From NCBI GenBank assembly GCA_963830455.1, contig CAWHMT010000002.1, positions 496,001-560,000 of the forward strand: a stretch of 64,000 nt of DNA. The letters are read 5' to 3'. Positions 53,805 to 62,697 of the stretch are shown here, piece after piece (position 1 is the first letter of the stretch; each line of letters starts with the position of its first letter). The notes under the pieces were generated by a model that ran no database searches, was not told the DNA's origin, and worked only from the letters and a program-made list of their open reading frames with translations. Source of the stretch: 20CM-2-65-7 sp963830455. Lineage in GTDB: Bacteria > Gemmatimonadota > Gemmatimonadetes > Gemmatimonadales > GWC2-71-9. The position numbers and the translations under genes are program-made.

Positions 53805-55058
53805 CTACTTCTTGCGCGCTACAGTCCCAATCGCGTTGATCAAATCTCCTAAATCGTAAGGCTTCGTTACCGACGGCTGCCCGCAGTTCTCCAGGAAGGC
53901 CCGGGTTTCCCCGCGCGCCTGATCGCCCGTCACGAACACGAATCGCTTGGCGAGGAGTGGCCGGCCGTTCACCAGCTGCTCGTACATGGCGCGACCGCCG
54001 AGCCGCGGCATCTGGAGATCCGTGACGATCGCGTCGAACAAGGTGTCGCGGTCGCCGAGCCGCTCCATGGCCTCGACGCCGTTCTCGACCGCGACTACCT
54101 GGTGCCCTTCCCGCTCGAGCAGCAGCACCATGGCCTGACGGTTTACCGCGTCGTCGTCGACCACCAGGATGCGCATGCGCGGCAGATTCTCGGCGGGCGT
54201 GGCGGGCGGCGTCTGCGCGCCCAGGAGGCTGCGCGCCAAGGTGACGACGACCTCGGCGCCGGACCCGCCGCCGCGCGGCCGTAGCCGCAGGCTGCCGCCG
54301 GCCGACTGCGCGAGCGCGCGCGCCAGTGCGAACTCCACCTCACCGCCGCCGCCCGACTGCGTGAACCGGAACGGCGACGTGAGCCGCTGCTCCGCTTCCA
54401 CGGCCAGCGGCGTGCCGGAATCCCAGAGCGAGACCACGATCGATGGCCCCGTGGTGACCGCTCCAATCCGCAGCTCCCGCGGTGGCTGGGATGCGCGCAG
54501 TCGCCGGAGCGAGAAGTCGACCAGTTTCGTGAGCATCTCGGTGAGCTGCACCATCGGAATGGCCACCATCGGCAAGTCGGCCGGCACCTGGCGGTTCACC
54601 TTCACGCCGAGCTCGCGGAACGTGGATTCGCGCTCGGCCAGCACGCCGCTGATGACGACCGGGGCGTCACACGGTTCCGCAGCGCCCGCAGGATGCGCGG
54701 CGAGATCCAGGAAGTGACTCGTGATTTCGGCCGCGCGGCGCACCTCACCATGGAGCAAGACGAGCGCGCGCGCGCGCTCGGGATCGAGCGGACTGCCGTG
54801 CAGCAAATCGGCGAGGGCGCCGATGGCCGCGAGACGATTGTTGAGGGCGTTCAGCACATTCGCCGAGCCCTCATCCAGGACCACACGCGTGAGATCAGAT
54901 GCAGGCGAGGTTTTGGGGGAGGGTGGAGAAGGTGGAGGTTGTACCGGAACGGCACGCACGCGGTGTGCTGGAACCGGCACCTCACGCTGACGACCGAGCA
55001 CGTACCCGATCAGCGCGCCGACCGCCGCGCCAAATCCGAACGCAACCCACAGCTCCAT
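53805..55058 (-). CDS. Degenerate histidine-kinase-like protein with C-terminal receiver domain
   Basis: This 417-residue protein has one N-terminal membrane helix (4-22), a Pro-rich linker, a DHp-like helix (VLNALNNRLAAIGALADLL, about 68-86), an HATPase-like region to about 285, and a CheY-like receiver (295-417) with MRILVVDDDAVNR, phospho-acceptor D347 (VTDLQMPRLG) and K399. In place of the phospho-acceptor His, the DHp segment has Asn70 (NALNNRL against the usual HELNNPL). The ATPase N-box and second glycine box look poor, while one DSG motif remains. It may be a pseudokinase scaffold or a phosphate sink. No response regulator is adjacent. Confidence 0.78.
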   Translation of the reverse strand: MELWVAFGFGAAVGALIGYVLGRQREVPVPAHRVRAVPVQPPPSPPSPKTSPASDLTRVVLDEGSANVLNALNNRLAAIGALADLLHGSPLDPERARALVLLHGEVRRAAEITSHFLDLAAHPAGAAEPCDAPVVISGVLAERESTFRELGVKVNRQVPADLPMVAIPMVQLTEMLTKLVDFSLRRLRASQPPRELRIGAVTTGPSIVVSLWDSGTPLAVEAEQRLTSPFRFTQSGGGGEVEFALARALAQSAGGSLRLRPRGGGSGAEVVVTLARSLLGAQTPPATPAENLPRMRILVVDDDAVNRQAMVLLLEREGHQVVAVENGVEAMERLGDRDTLFDAIVTDLQMPRLGGRAMYEQLVNGRPLLAKRFVFVTGDQARGETRAFLENCGQPSVTKPYDLGDLINAIGTVARKK

Positions 55059-55175
55059 GCCGAAAAGCTATGCGCCGCGCAGGTTTGTGCGAGCAGGCGG
55101 GCGTCACGACCCGTCAGCGTTGCCCGTCACGGGAGTCTGTACTTCATGGAGCAGCCTCTCTATTTTTCGTCGCCC

Positions 55176-55257
55176 GCCCTGGTGGTGGAACTGGTAGACA
55201 CGCTGTCTTGAGGGGGCAGTGCCGCGAGGCGTCTCGGTTCGAATCCGAGCCAGGGCA
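55176..55257 (+). tRNA. tRNA-Leu (anticodon GAG)
   Basis: The acceptor arms GCCCTGG and CCAGGGC pair. The anticodon stem CTGTC/GGCAG carries the loop TTGAGGG with GAG. A long variable arm (TGCCGCGAGGCGT) and the T arm CTCGGTTCGAATCCGAG follow, as expected for tRNA-Leu. No intergenic hairpin array is seen here. Confidence 0.95.
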
Positions 55258-55285
55258 TCCGCAGTTCATCTTGAGGGTAGTCTCC

Positions 55286-55552
55286 CTACCCAAAACGCTT
55301 CGCAGATCGTTCACGAGCCTTGCGAGCCTCCTCTTCGCGATTCCGCGGTGGAGCCTTGGTGGTCAGTGTATCGACCAGCCGCCGGGCAATGCTCGTCACG
55401 TCGTCGACCGCGGCGTTGAACGCGGCCTCGTTGGCGTGCGAGGGTTTCGTCGAGCCACTCAGCTTGCGCACGAACTGCAACGCGGAAGCCCGAATTTCAT
55501 CGTCCGTGGCGGGAGGCTCGAAGTTGGCAAGGGTTTTGATGTTCCTGCACAT
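55286..55552 (-). CDS. DUF2277 protein
   Basis: This 88-residue protein is a typical member of DUF2277: MCRNIKTLANFEPPATDDEI at the start, ASALQFVRKLSGSTKPS, ANEAAFNAAVDDV, and a C-terminal APPRNREEEARKARERSAKR. Members are small helical cytosolic proteins of unknown function, and the Cys-Arg-Asn opening is conserved. It stands alone between tRNA-Leu and the YciI operon. Confidence 0.9.
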   Translation of the reverse strand: MCRNIKTLANFEPPATDDEIRASALQFVRKLSGSTKPSHANEAAFNAAVDDVTSIARRLVDTLTTKAPPRNREEEARKARERSAKRFG

Positions 55553-55688
55553 ACACGCTCCTCTGAGCTCGTAAATGGCCCTAGCACAATGATATTTCGG
55601 TTATGTCGATCTTGCTCGGTCTCGTTCGTCGCCTGGATGAGAGCTGATGCACTGATTCCAACCAACTGAGAAGCGAGACGGGGGGACG

Positions 55689-56123
55689 ATGCGATTCCTA
55701 GTGATGGTCAAGGGCAACAAGGAATACGAGGCCGGCGCGATGCCGAGGCGAGAGGAGCTGCTCGAGATGGGGAAGTTCAACGACGAGCTGGTCAAGGCCG
55801 GCATCATGCTCGCCGGTGAGGGTCTGCAGCCGTCGTCGAAGGGCGCGCGCATCAGCTACACAGGTGCCAAGCGCGCGGTGCGCGATGGCCCGTTCACGGA
55901 AGCCAAAGAGCTGGTCGCCGGGTTCTGGATCTGGCAGGTGAAGTCGCGCGCGGAAGCGTTGCAATGGGCCAAGCGCATCCCGTTCACGAACGGCGAGGAA
56001 ATCGAAATCCGCCAGATCTTCGAGGCCGACGATTTCGGGGCCGAGCTCGCGCCGGAGATGCGCGCGTATGAAGAGCGACAGCGCGTGGCCATCGAGAAAA
56101 ACAGACAACGTTCGGGAAAATGA
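55689..56123 (+). CDS. YciI/DGPF-family protein 1
   Basis: This 144-residue protein contains the DGPF signature (RDGPFTEAKELVAGFWIWQV) and starts MRFLVMVKGNKEYEAG, as DGPF/YciI proteins do. Its C-terminus extends into a charged helix. The fold is a ferredoxin-like dimer; the function is unknown, but such genes are fixed companions of ECF42 sigma factors. The stop overlaps the next start (ATGA, 56120-56123). It is the first gene of a five-gene operon. Confidence 0.9.
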   Translation: MRFLVMVKGNKEYEAGAMPRREELLEMGKFNDELVKAGIMLAGEGLQPSSKGARISYTGAKRAVRDGPFTEAKELVAGFWIWQVKSRAEALQWAKRIPFTNGEEIEIRQIFEADDFGAELAPEMRAYEERQRVAIEKNRQRSGK

Positions 56124-56491
56124 CCATGCGATTCATGACGATTGTGAAGTCTCGTGAGACCACTGCTCAGCCGTCGCCGGAGCTGCTCGACCGGATCAAT
56201 AAGCTGGCTGAGGACGCCACCAAGAAGGGCACGTTTGTCGGGATGGGCGGTCTGGGCCCGACGGTGCTCGGGGCGCGCGCCCGGCTCTCGAAAGGGAAGA
56301 TCACCGTGACGGACGGCCCGTTCACGGAAGCGAAGGAAATCATCGGCGGCTACGCGATCTTCAACGTGAAGTCGAAGCAGGAAGCGCTCGAGTGGACGCA
56401 GCGATTCCTGGAAGCGCACATCGGGCTGTGGAACCAGGACCTGGAGGTCGAAGTCCGGCAGATGATGGATGACCCGTCCCAAGGCTGCTGA
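56120..56491 (+). CDS. YciI/DGPF-family protein 2
   Basis: This 123-residue protein has MRFMTIVKSRE at the start and the motif TDGPFTEAKEIIGGYAIFNV. It is a shorter paralogue of the gene before it, with which it shares an ATGA overlap; ATG 56126 in the same frame is an alternative start. It overlaps the sigma-factor gene by 23 bases. Its role in the ECF42 module is unknown. Confidence 0.9.
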   Translation: MTMRFMTIVKSRETTAQPSPELLDRINKLAEDATKKGTFVGMGGLGPTVLGARARLSKGKITVTDGPFTEAKEIIGGYAIFNVKSKQEALEWTQRFLEAHIGLWNQDLEVEVRQMMDDPSQGC

Positions 56492-57725
56492 AGCCATCGA
56501 TGCGGTCTGGCGGATCGAATCCGCCAGACTCATCGCCGGGCTCGCGCGCCTCGTGGGCGATGTCGGAGTGGCCGAAGACCTGGCGCAGGACGCCCTGGTC
56601 GCGGCGCTGGAGCAGTGGCCCGAGGCCGGCATCCCCGATAATCCCGGCGCGTGGCTCATGGCGACGGCGAAACATCGCGCCATCGATCAGCTGCGGCACC
56701 GGAAGATGCGGGATAGGAAGCACGAGCATCTGGGCCGCGAGCTGGATGAGCGGCAGGTGAGTCCCGAGGACGTGCTCGCGGACGCCCTCGACGATGAAGT
56801 CGGCGACAACCTGCTGAGCCTCATGTTCACCGCCTGTCACCCGGTGCTCACGACGGAAGCGCGGGTCGCCCTGACGCTGCGGCTGGTGGGCGGCCTGACC
56901 ACGGACGAAATCGCCCGCGCCTTTCTCGTTCCCAAATCGACGATTCAGCAGCGGATTGTGCGCGCCAAACGCACGCTCGCCGCGGCGCGCGTGCCGTTCG
57001 AGGTGCCGCGCGGCGCCGAGCTGGCCAAACGACTCGAGTCGGTGCTCGAGGTCATCTACCTCGTCTTCAACGAGGGATATTCCGCGACCGCCGGCGAGCA
57101 CTGGGTGCGTCCGGCGCTGTGCGAGGACGCCTTGCGCCTGGGTCGCATCCTGGCCGAGCTCGCCCCGGATCAGCCCGAGGTCCACGGCCTCGTGGCTCTG
57201 ATGGAGCTGCAGGCGTCGCGCATGCGCGCACGCGTGAGTCCCACGGGCGAGCCGATCTTGTTGTTGGACCAGGATCGGGGACGGTGGGATCATCTCTTGA
57301 TCGGGCGCGGCCTCGCGGCGCTCACGCGCGCGGAGGCGCCGGGAGGCGCATACGGCCCGTACGGGCTGCAGGCGGCGATTGCCGCCTGTCACGCGCGCGC
57401 CCGGACGGCCGAAGAAACTGATTGGACGCGCATCGTGGCGCTGTATGACGCGTTGGCGCAGCTGCTGCCTTCGCCGGTGGTCGAGCTGAACCGCGCGGTG
57501 GCGCTGGCGATGGCATTCGGCCCGGCCGCGGGTCTCGAGCTGGTGGATTCCCTGAGGGACGATCCGGCGCTCGCGAGTTATCATCTCCTGCCGAGTGTTC
57601 GCGGGGATCTTCTCGCCAAACTCGGCCGTTTCGGGGAAGCCCGCGCGGAGTTCGCCCGCGCGGCAGCGATGACGCAGAATGCGCGCGAACGCGCCCTGTT
57701 ACAACGGAAAGCGGAGGCTTTGTGA
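56469..57725 (+). CDS. ECF42-type RNA polymerase sigma factor with C-terminal SnoaL-less TPR-like extension
   Basis: This 418-residue protein has sigma-70 region 2 at its start (IAGLARLVGDVGVAEDLAQD, NPGAWLMATAKHRAIDQLR) and region 4 near residues 125-180 (RVALTLRLVGGLTTDEIARA, STIQQRIVRAKRTL). A 230-residue C-terminal extension characteristic of the ECF42 group follows (EVIYLVFNEGYSA, RPALCEDALRLGRIL, VELNRAVALAMAFGPAAGLE). In this group the extension is thought to control the sigma domains, and partner DGPF genes are always nearby, as here. Start ATG 56469 lies inside the preceding gene. Confidence 0.92.
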   Translation: MTRPKAAEAIDAVWRIESARLIAGLARLVGDVGVAEDLAQDALVAALEQWPEAGIPDNPGAWLMATAKHRAIDQLRHRKMRDRKHEHLGRELDERQVSPEDVLADALDDEVGDNLLSLMFTACHPVLTTEARVALTLRLVGGLTTDEIARAFLVPKSTIQQRIVRAKRTLAAARVPFEVPRGAELAKRLESVLEVIYLVFNEGYSATAGEHWVRPALCEDALRLGRILAELAPDQPEVHGLVALMELQASRMRARVSPTGEPILLLDQDRGRWDHLLIGRGLAALTRAEAPGGAYGPYGLQAAIAACHARARTAEETDWTRIVALYDALAQLLPSPVVELNRAVALAMAFGPAAGLELVDSLRDDPALASYHLLPSVRGDLLAKLGRFGEARAEFARAAAMTQNARERALLQRKAEAL

Positions 57726-58138
57726 AAAAGGAATGGTCGCCGGAGCTGTTGAGCGTTCTCAGGATCATCGTCGCCTTTCTGTATATCGTGCACGGGACCG
57801 CCAAGTGGTTTGCTTTTCCGGCAGCCGTGATGCCTGGCGGGGGCGTGGTGCCCGTCGGCTCGCTGTTCTGGTTTGCGGCGGTCATTGAGACGGTTGGCGG
57901 TTTGCTGTTCTTGTTTGGCCTGTTCACGCGTCCCGTCGCGTTGGTTCTGGCGGGGGAGATGGCCGCGGCGTACTTCATCGTGCACGCGGGCCAGGGCTTC
58001 TGGCCTTTGCTGAACCAGGGAGAGGCGGCCGTGTTCTACTGCTTCACGTTCCTCTATTTCTCGGCCGCGGGCGCGGGACCGTGGAGTCTCGACGCGCTGC
58101 TCGCGCGCCGGCGCAGCACCACTATTCCGGTCAACTGA
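57722..58138 (+). CDS. DoxX-family membrane protein
   Basis: This 138-residue protein starts at GTG 57722, overlapping the sigma-factor stop (GTGA). It has four predicted helices. DoxX family marks are LLSVLRIIVAFLYIVHGTAK, IETVGGLLFLFGLFTRPVAL, EMAAAYFIVHAGQGFWP and NQGEAAVFYCFTFLYF. Members are quinone- or redox-linked membrane proteins, often in oxidative-stress loci. It is likely under control of the sigma factor encoded just before it, and the MATE gene begins immediately after its stop. Confidence 0.88.
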   Translation: MKKEWSPELLSVLRIIVAFLYIVHGTAKWFAFPAAVMPGGGVVPVGSLFWFAAVIETVGGLLFLFGLFTRPVALVLAGEMAAAYFIVHAGQGFWPLLNQGEAAVFYCFTFLYFSAAGAGPWSLDALLARRRSTTIPVN

Positions 58139-59554
58139 GTGACGGAACCCGCGACACGCTACGATCGCTCGATCGTCGAGGGACCGCTGCGTGCCGCGGT
58201 CTGGAAGATTGCCTGGCCCACGATGCTCGCCAACATCGTGGGCGGGCTGCAAGGAATCATCGATCACATCCTCGTCGGCAACCTGGTCGGGTATCAGGGG
58301 AACGCGGCGATCGGTGTCAGTTGGCAGATGTTCCTCGTCGTGATCGTGTTCATCTCGTCGCTGTTCACCGGGATGAGTGTGCTGGTCGCGCGGTTCGCCG
58401 GCGCGGGTGAGGCGGACAAGGTCGATCGCGTCGTCTATCAGGCGTTCCTCACGGCGATCGGCCTGTCGCTCGGCGTGATGGCGCCGATCGGGTACTTCGC
58501 CGCGCCGTGGTTGCTCAATCTCGTCAACGCCGCTCCCGCGGTGCAGGCGGAGGCGTTGCCCTTCATCCGCATCATGTTCGTGTTCTCGAGCGGGATGCTC
58601 GTGTTCTTCATGCTCGGCGGCGCGCTGCGCTCGGCGGGCGACGCCCGGACACCCATGGTGCTCGGCATCGCGATGACGGTGCTGAATCTCGTGCTCAACG
58701 TCGTGCTGATTCGTGGCCTGGGTCCGATCCCCGCGTTCGGCACGCGCGGGTCGGCCATGGGCACCTGCATCACGGCGGGGTTGATCGCGATCTACGCGGT
58801 GTGGAAGCTGTGGACCGGCGGCTGGGTCGTGCGGTTTCCGCGCGAACACGGGTTCGCGCCCGATTGGGCCATCATCAAATCACTGTTCCGCTTCGGGCTG
58901 CCGACCGGCATTCAAGGTATTGCGATGAACATCGGCGGGGTGTTCATGTTGTCGTTCATTGGATCGCTGGGACGCACGGAGGGCGCGGCGGCACAGGCGG
59001 CGTTCGCGGTCTCGTATACGGAGCTGTTTTCGCTGATCACCTGGACCTCAGTCGGTTTGATGGGCGCGGCGGCGGCGGTCGCTGGACAGAACCTCGGCGC
59101 TGGACATCCCGATCGATCGAAGGAAGCGGTGGGCATCGCGGCGCGCTACGGACTGTCGGTTGCCGCGGTCGTGGGCCTGTTCTTCCTTTTCCTGCCGCGC
59201 CAACTGCTCGGCATCTTCGGCATGGACGACCCGGTGGCCCTCGAGGTCGGGACTCAGCTGCTGAGGGTGCTGAGCGTGTCAGGTCTCTTCATTACTACGG
59301 CGCTGGCGTATACCGGCGGGTTACAGGGGACAGGCGATACGAAGAGCCCGCTCTACATCTCGATCATCTCACAGATTTTCGTGCCGCTTGGGATCTGCTT
59401 CGTGATTCAGCAGATGGGCAGGCTCGACGCGATCGACATCTGGCTCGCGATCCTGGCGGGGCACGTGACGCGCTGCGTGCTCAGCGTGTTCCGCTTCAAT
59501 CAGGGCAAGTGGCGGCACATTGCGGTGAGCATCGGGGAGTCACCCAGCCACTAG
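58139..59554 (+). CDS. MATE-family efflux transporter 2
   Basis: This 471-residue protein starts at GTG 58139, directly after the DoxX stop, and has twelve predicted helices in two bundles. Motifs include EGPLRAAVWKIAWPTMLANI, SSLFTGMSVLVARFAGAGEA, GGALRSAGDARTPMVLG, VGLMGAAAAVAGQNLGAG and GGLQGTGDTKSPLYIS. It is a different subgroup from the MATE encoded at 8548. It may export a compound linked to the stress sensed by the sigma factor. The last 15 bases overlap the convergent reductase gene. Confidence 0.93.
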   Translation: MTEPATRYDRSIVEGPLRAAVWKIAWPTMLANIVGGLQGIIDHILVGNLVGYQGNAAIGVSWQMFLVVIVFISSLFTGMSVLVARFAGAGEADKVDRVVYQAFLTAIGLSLGVMAPIGYFAAPWLLNLVNAAPAVQAEALPFIRIMFVFSSGMLVFFMLGGALRSAGDARTPMVLGIAMTVLNLVLNVVLIRGLGPIPAFGTRGSAMGTCITAGLIAIYAVWKLWTGGWVVRFPREHGFAPDWAIIKSLFRFGLPTGIQGIAMNIGGVFMLSFIGSLGRTEGAAAQAAFAVSYTELFSLITWTSVGLMGAAAAVAGQNLGAGHPDRSKEAVGIAARYGLSVAAVVGLFFLFLPRQLLGIFGMDDPVALEVGTQLLRVLSVSGLFITTALAYTGGLQGTGDTKSPLYISIISQIFVPLGICFVIQQMGRLDAIDIWLAILAGHVTRCVLSVFRFNQGKWRHIAVSIGESPSH

Positions 59555-60694
59555 GTGCCCCGTCTTGCCGATGAGCGACCGGGCGTTGTCGACCTGGCCC
59601 CACGTGTTCCAGAGCAGCACGCCGCGCACTCGGCCATCCTTGAGATAGTAGACCACGCCCTCGCGGAACTGCTCTTTCCACTCGCTCTCGGTTTGGAATC
59701 GCGGATCCAGCTCGCCCACGGCCTCATATCCCAGCTGGAACAGATCTGAATAGAAGAAAGGCAGGTGGGTGTACGGAGTGCCCTTGCCCGCCATGGAGCG
59801 ACCGGCGGCAGCGCCCATCGTGTTGGCGTTGTCCTCGTGCTCGACCCGCATCCGGGTGCCGAGCTGGGGATTGAGGAAGTTGGCGACGTCGCCGGCCGCG
59901 AACACATCCGGCAGGTTGGTGCGCAGCAGCTCGTCCACGACGATGCCGTTCTCCACGCGCACGCCCGCCTGCTCGGCGATCTCGACGTTCGGCTGGATCC
60001 CGAGGCCGGCGACGATGACGTCGACGGGGATCTCCTTCCCGTGCGTGGTCTGGACGATGACCTTCCCGGCACTTTGCTGGAGACTGGCCAGCCCCTCTCG
60101 AGTCCGTACGTCCACGCCCTGTTCGCGATAATAGTCGACGAGAAAGCGTGAGAGATCGGCGGGGAACACGCGGGCGCCGATGCCGTCCTCGGGGATGAGC
60201 ATCGTCACATCACGGCCGGCCATGCGCAGCGCCGCCGCCACTTCGGATCCGATGAATCCTCCGCCCAGCACCAGGAACTTGAGCTTCTCGTTGGCGAGCG
60301 CGCGGAGCCGGCGGTAATCGTCGTAGGTGCGGTAGTAGATGATCTGCTCGGTCGGTAACGGCAACCGCCGCGGCGTTCCGCCGGTCGCGAGTAGCAGCTT
60401 CTCGTACGACACCGTGTCGCCGCGATCGTCCGTCACGGTTTTCTGCTGTGGGTGGATCGCGGTGACCCGCCGGCCGAGGCGGAGCTCCACCGCCGCGGTC
60501 TCGGTGTGTTTCCAGATCGCGTCTTCGGGCTCGCCTTTCCACAGGCCCTTCGACAGCGGCGGTCGCGCATACGGTGGATGCGGTTCGGAAGACATGATGC
60601 CGATGCTGCCGTTGGCATCTGCTGCGCGGATGGCGCGCGCGGCGGCGTCGGCCGTCATGCCGCCGCCGATGATCAGATACCGAAAGTCGCTCAT
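59540..60694 (-). CDS. FAD/NAD(P)-dependent oxidoreductase (ferredoxin-reductase/AIF-like)
   Basis: ATG 60694 gives 384 residues and a clean N-terminal FAD motif (YLIIGGGMTADAAARAI). Then come the ARPPLSKGLWKG segment, the second dinucleotide motif FLVLGGGFIGSEVAAALRM for NAD(P), and PDVFAAGDVANF for the FAD ribityl loop, with a C-terminal reductase domain (FFYSDLFQLGYEAVGE, KDGRVRGVLLWNTWG). The family reduces ferredoxin- or rubredoxin-like partners, as in putidaredoxin reductase. It is the last gene of the leftward operon that begins beyond the window edge. Confidence 0.9.
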   Translation of the reverse strand: MSDFRYLIIGGGMTADAAARAIRAADANGSIGIMSSEPHPPYARPPLSKGLWKGEPEDAIWKHTETAAVELRLGRRVTAIHPQQKTVTDDRGDTVSYEKLLLATGGTPRRLPLPTEQIIYYRTYDDYRRLRALANEKLKFLVLGGGFIGSEVAAALRMAGRDVTMLIPEDGIGARVFPADLSRFLVDYYREQGVDVRTREGLASLQQSAGKVIVQTTHGKEIPVDVIVAGLGIQPNVEIAEQAGVRVENGIVVDELLRTNLPDVFAAGDVANFLNPQLGTRMRVEHEDNANTMGAAAGRSMAGKGTPYTHLPFFYSDLFQLGYEAVGELDPRFQTESEWKEQFREGVVYYLKDGRVRGVLLWNTWGQVDNARSLIGKTGHLVAG

Positions 60695-60732
60695 GCCACT
60701 GTAAGTCACATCGCGGGCGACAAGGTTCCAGG

Positions 60733-61605
60733 CTACTGCGGACTCATCCTTCGAGCCCGGTCCCACAGCCCTGGGACGCCAAGCTGTTGCGCCAGCGCCT
60801 CGAATGCGGGACGAGGCCCGCGCCAGCGAAGCTCGTCGAGGTCCTTGAAAACGGGGATATCCGTTCTCAGCGTCGCGAGGGTGCGGAACAGCAGCGCGAG
60901 GGGTCGATTCTCCTCGAGCGCGGCGGACAGCCGTGCCGCGCCGCGGACCGGCACGCCCCACGCGGTCGCCGCCTTGGGGATCCGTTCCAAGTGCTGGTAG
61001 CGTCCCAGCACCGCGCCCGACGCCTTTTCTCCCCACCCGCGAATCCCGGGGAATCCATCCGCGGAATCGCCGACCAGCGCGAGATAGTCGGGAATCGACC
61101 TGGGCCCCACACCGAAGCGCGCCACGACGCCCTGCTCGTTGCGCGTCTCGCGCTTGCGCCGGTCAAGCTGGACGATTCGCTCGCCGATAACGCACTGGCT
61201 CAGGTCTTTGTCGGGAGTACAAATGATGATTTGCTCGACCTCGGCCGATTCGGCGGCGCACCGCGCGGCGGCGGCGAGTGCATCATCCGCTTCGAACTCC
61301 ACCATCGCCCAAACCATGACACCCATGGCGCGCAGCGCGTCCTCGAGCGGGTGGAACTGGGCCAGCAGCGCCGGCTCGATGCCTGCGCTGGTCTTGTAGC
61401 CGGGCCAGAGATCGTTGCGGAACGATTCGATGACGTGATCGGTCGCTACCCCGATGTGGGTGGCGCCGCCTTCCAGCATGCCGAGCACCGAGCCGAGCAC
61501 GCCGATGATCGCGCCCGCCTCGTTGCCCTGGGTGTCCGCCTGCTTGGGGACTGCGTAGAAATGCCGGAACAGCTCGTAGGTGCCGTCGAGCAGATGGACG
61601 CGCAC
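60733..61605 (-). CDS. Stand-alone 5'-3' exonuclease (flap-endonuclease-like)
   Basis: This 290-residue protein starts at GTG 61605, three bases after the previous stop. It has the 5'-nuclease fold of the Pol I N-terminal domain: VHLLDGTYELFRHFYAV, ESFRNDLWPGYKTS, FEADDALAAAARC with metal-binding acids, CTPDKDLSQCV, GDSADGFPGIRGWGEK (helix-hairpin-helix) and a C-terminal helical part. It lacks any polymerase domain. Stand-alone enzymes remove RNA primers or flaps. Its operon partners are a membrane protein and an oxidoreductase, which is an odd setting for a replication enzyme. Confidence 0.9.
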   Translation of the reverse strand: MRVHLLDGTYELFRHFYAVPKQADTQGNEAGAIIGVLGSVLGMLEGGATHIGVATDHVIESFRNDLWPGYKTSAGIEPALLAQFHPLEDALRAMGVMVWAMVEFEADDALAAAARCAAESAEVEQIIICTPDKDLSQCVIGERIVQLDRRKRETRNEQGVVARFGVGPRSIPDYLALVGDSADGFPGIRGWGEKASGAVLGRYQHLERIPKAATAWGVPVRGAARLSAALEENRPLALLFRTLATLRTDIPVFKDLDELRWRGPRPAFEALAQQLGVPGLWDRARRMSPQ

Positions 61606-61608
61606 GAC

Positions 61609-62697
61609 TCAGCGCACTCGCGCGGGCTGCAGGTGGCCGAACAAATCCTCACGCACCGCGGGATCGCGCAGCTTCCACACCACGCCATCGGTGAAGTAGT
61701 GGTGGATGTTGAAGAACGCGCTGATCGCAAATCCCGCGACCTCGCCCGGGCGCGAGCCGATCCAATCGGTGACCACCGCCATCGCGCCGAGCGGCAGCGC
61801 GATCCCGGCGAGAATCGAGCCGGCGACCAGCGCCACGACGTATCCGGCGAGGTAGAGGGCGACGAGCTGCCGCGGCGCCGCGCTCAGCGCCCGGCTCGTG
61901 CGATTCATCTCCACGCGGAACGGGAAGATCAGGTACTGAATCGCGTGCGCGATCTGGACGATGAACAGCGCGGGCAGCCCGACGCGCGCCATCGTCGCGT
62001 ACCAAACGAAGATGGCGATCCAGGGCAGCCAGGCGCGCAGCGGCGCGATGCGACCGGTGCGCCGGCGATGCAGCCAGAACCCCACCAGTCCCATCACCAG
62101 GGCGACCGCGGTCAGCGCACTCAGGCCGATGTAGAGCGGCGTGAGATCGACATACTGCGCATAGCCGAGATAGAAGAACCACACCACGTGCCAGGCGGTG
62201 AGGATGAACAGGGACCCGCGGATCAACCGGCGCTCGAGCTGGTTGAACGGATTGCCGTCCAGATGGGTGAACGTCGCCATCATACCCCACGCCTGCGCCG
62301 TGTAGTGCCACGCGAGGTACGCGCTGGAAATCGTCAGGAGCGCCGAGATCGGGACATCGGTCCGGCGGCTCGCGTAGACCGCGGCGATGCAGGAAATGAG
62401 CAGCACTGTCGGCACGTAGATCGCGGCCCACGGATGTTGCTTGATACTCTGGCGCGTGCGGTACACCATGCGATAGGACGCGAGAAAGTGCGGCATGTTG
62501 ATCAACGCGCCGATCCATGCCTGCGCGCCGACGCTGACGAGCAACATGTCCGTGCGGCCGGCGACGAGCAGCGGCACCAGCACCAGCAGCGAGAGCCCGC
62601 CGGTGCAGAGCGCGTCGACGAAGGGGGAAATGATCGCGGCACTCGCGGCGGGGTGAGCGCCCGCCGCTGGTGATCGGCGCAAAATCTGCGATTTCAC
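61609..62697 (-). CDS. Polytopic membrane protein with conserved-looking His
   Basis: This 362-residue protein starts at GTG 62697 and has nine or ten helices. Histidines and aromatic residues lie at helix ends: INMPHFLASYRMVY, YLAWHYTAQAWGMMATF, ILTAWHVVWFFYLG, QIAHAIQYLIFPFR and FNIHHYFTDGVVWKLRDP. The last phrase is the most distinctive. Clustered His could bind a metal or haem; no named family was recognised. The start overlaps the stop of the gene before it (GTGA, 62694-62697). Confidence 0.82.
   Translation of the reverse strand: MKSQILRRSPAAGAHPAASAAIISPFVDALCTGGLSLLVLVPLLVAGRTDMLLVSVGAQAWIGALINMPHFLASYRMVYRTRQSIKQHPWAAIYVPTVLLISCIAAVYASRRTDVPISALLTISSAYLAWHYTAQAWGMMATFTHLDGNPFNQLERRLIRGSLFILTAWHVVWFFYLGYAQYVDLTPLYIGLSALTAVALVMGLVGFWLHRRRTGRIAPLRAWLPWIAIFVWYATMARVGLPALFIVQIAHAIQYLIFPFRVEMNRTSRALSAAPRQLVALYLAGYVVALVAGSILAGIALPLGAMAVVTDWIGSRPGEVAGFAISAFFNIHHYFTDGVVWKLRDPAVREDLFGHLQPARVR

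Noticed and set aside
60787..62673. 628-codon plus-strand ORF
   Set aside because: It is antisense to the exonuclease and membrane-protein genes, Arg/His-rich, without domain.
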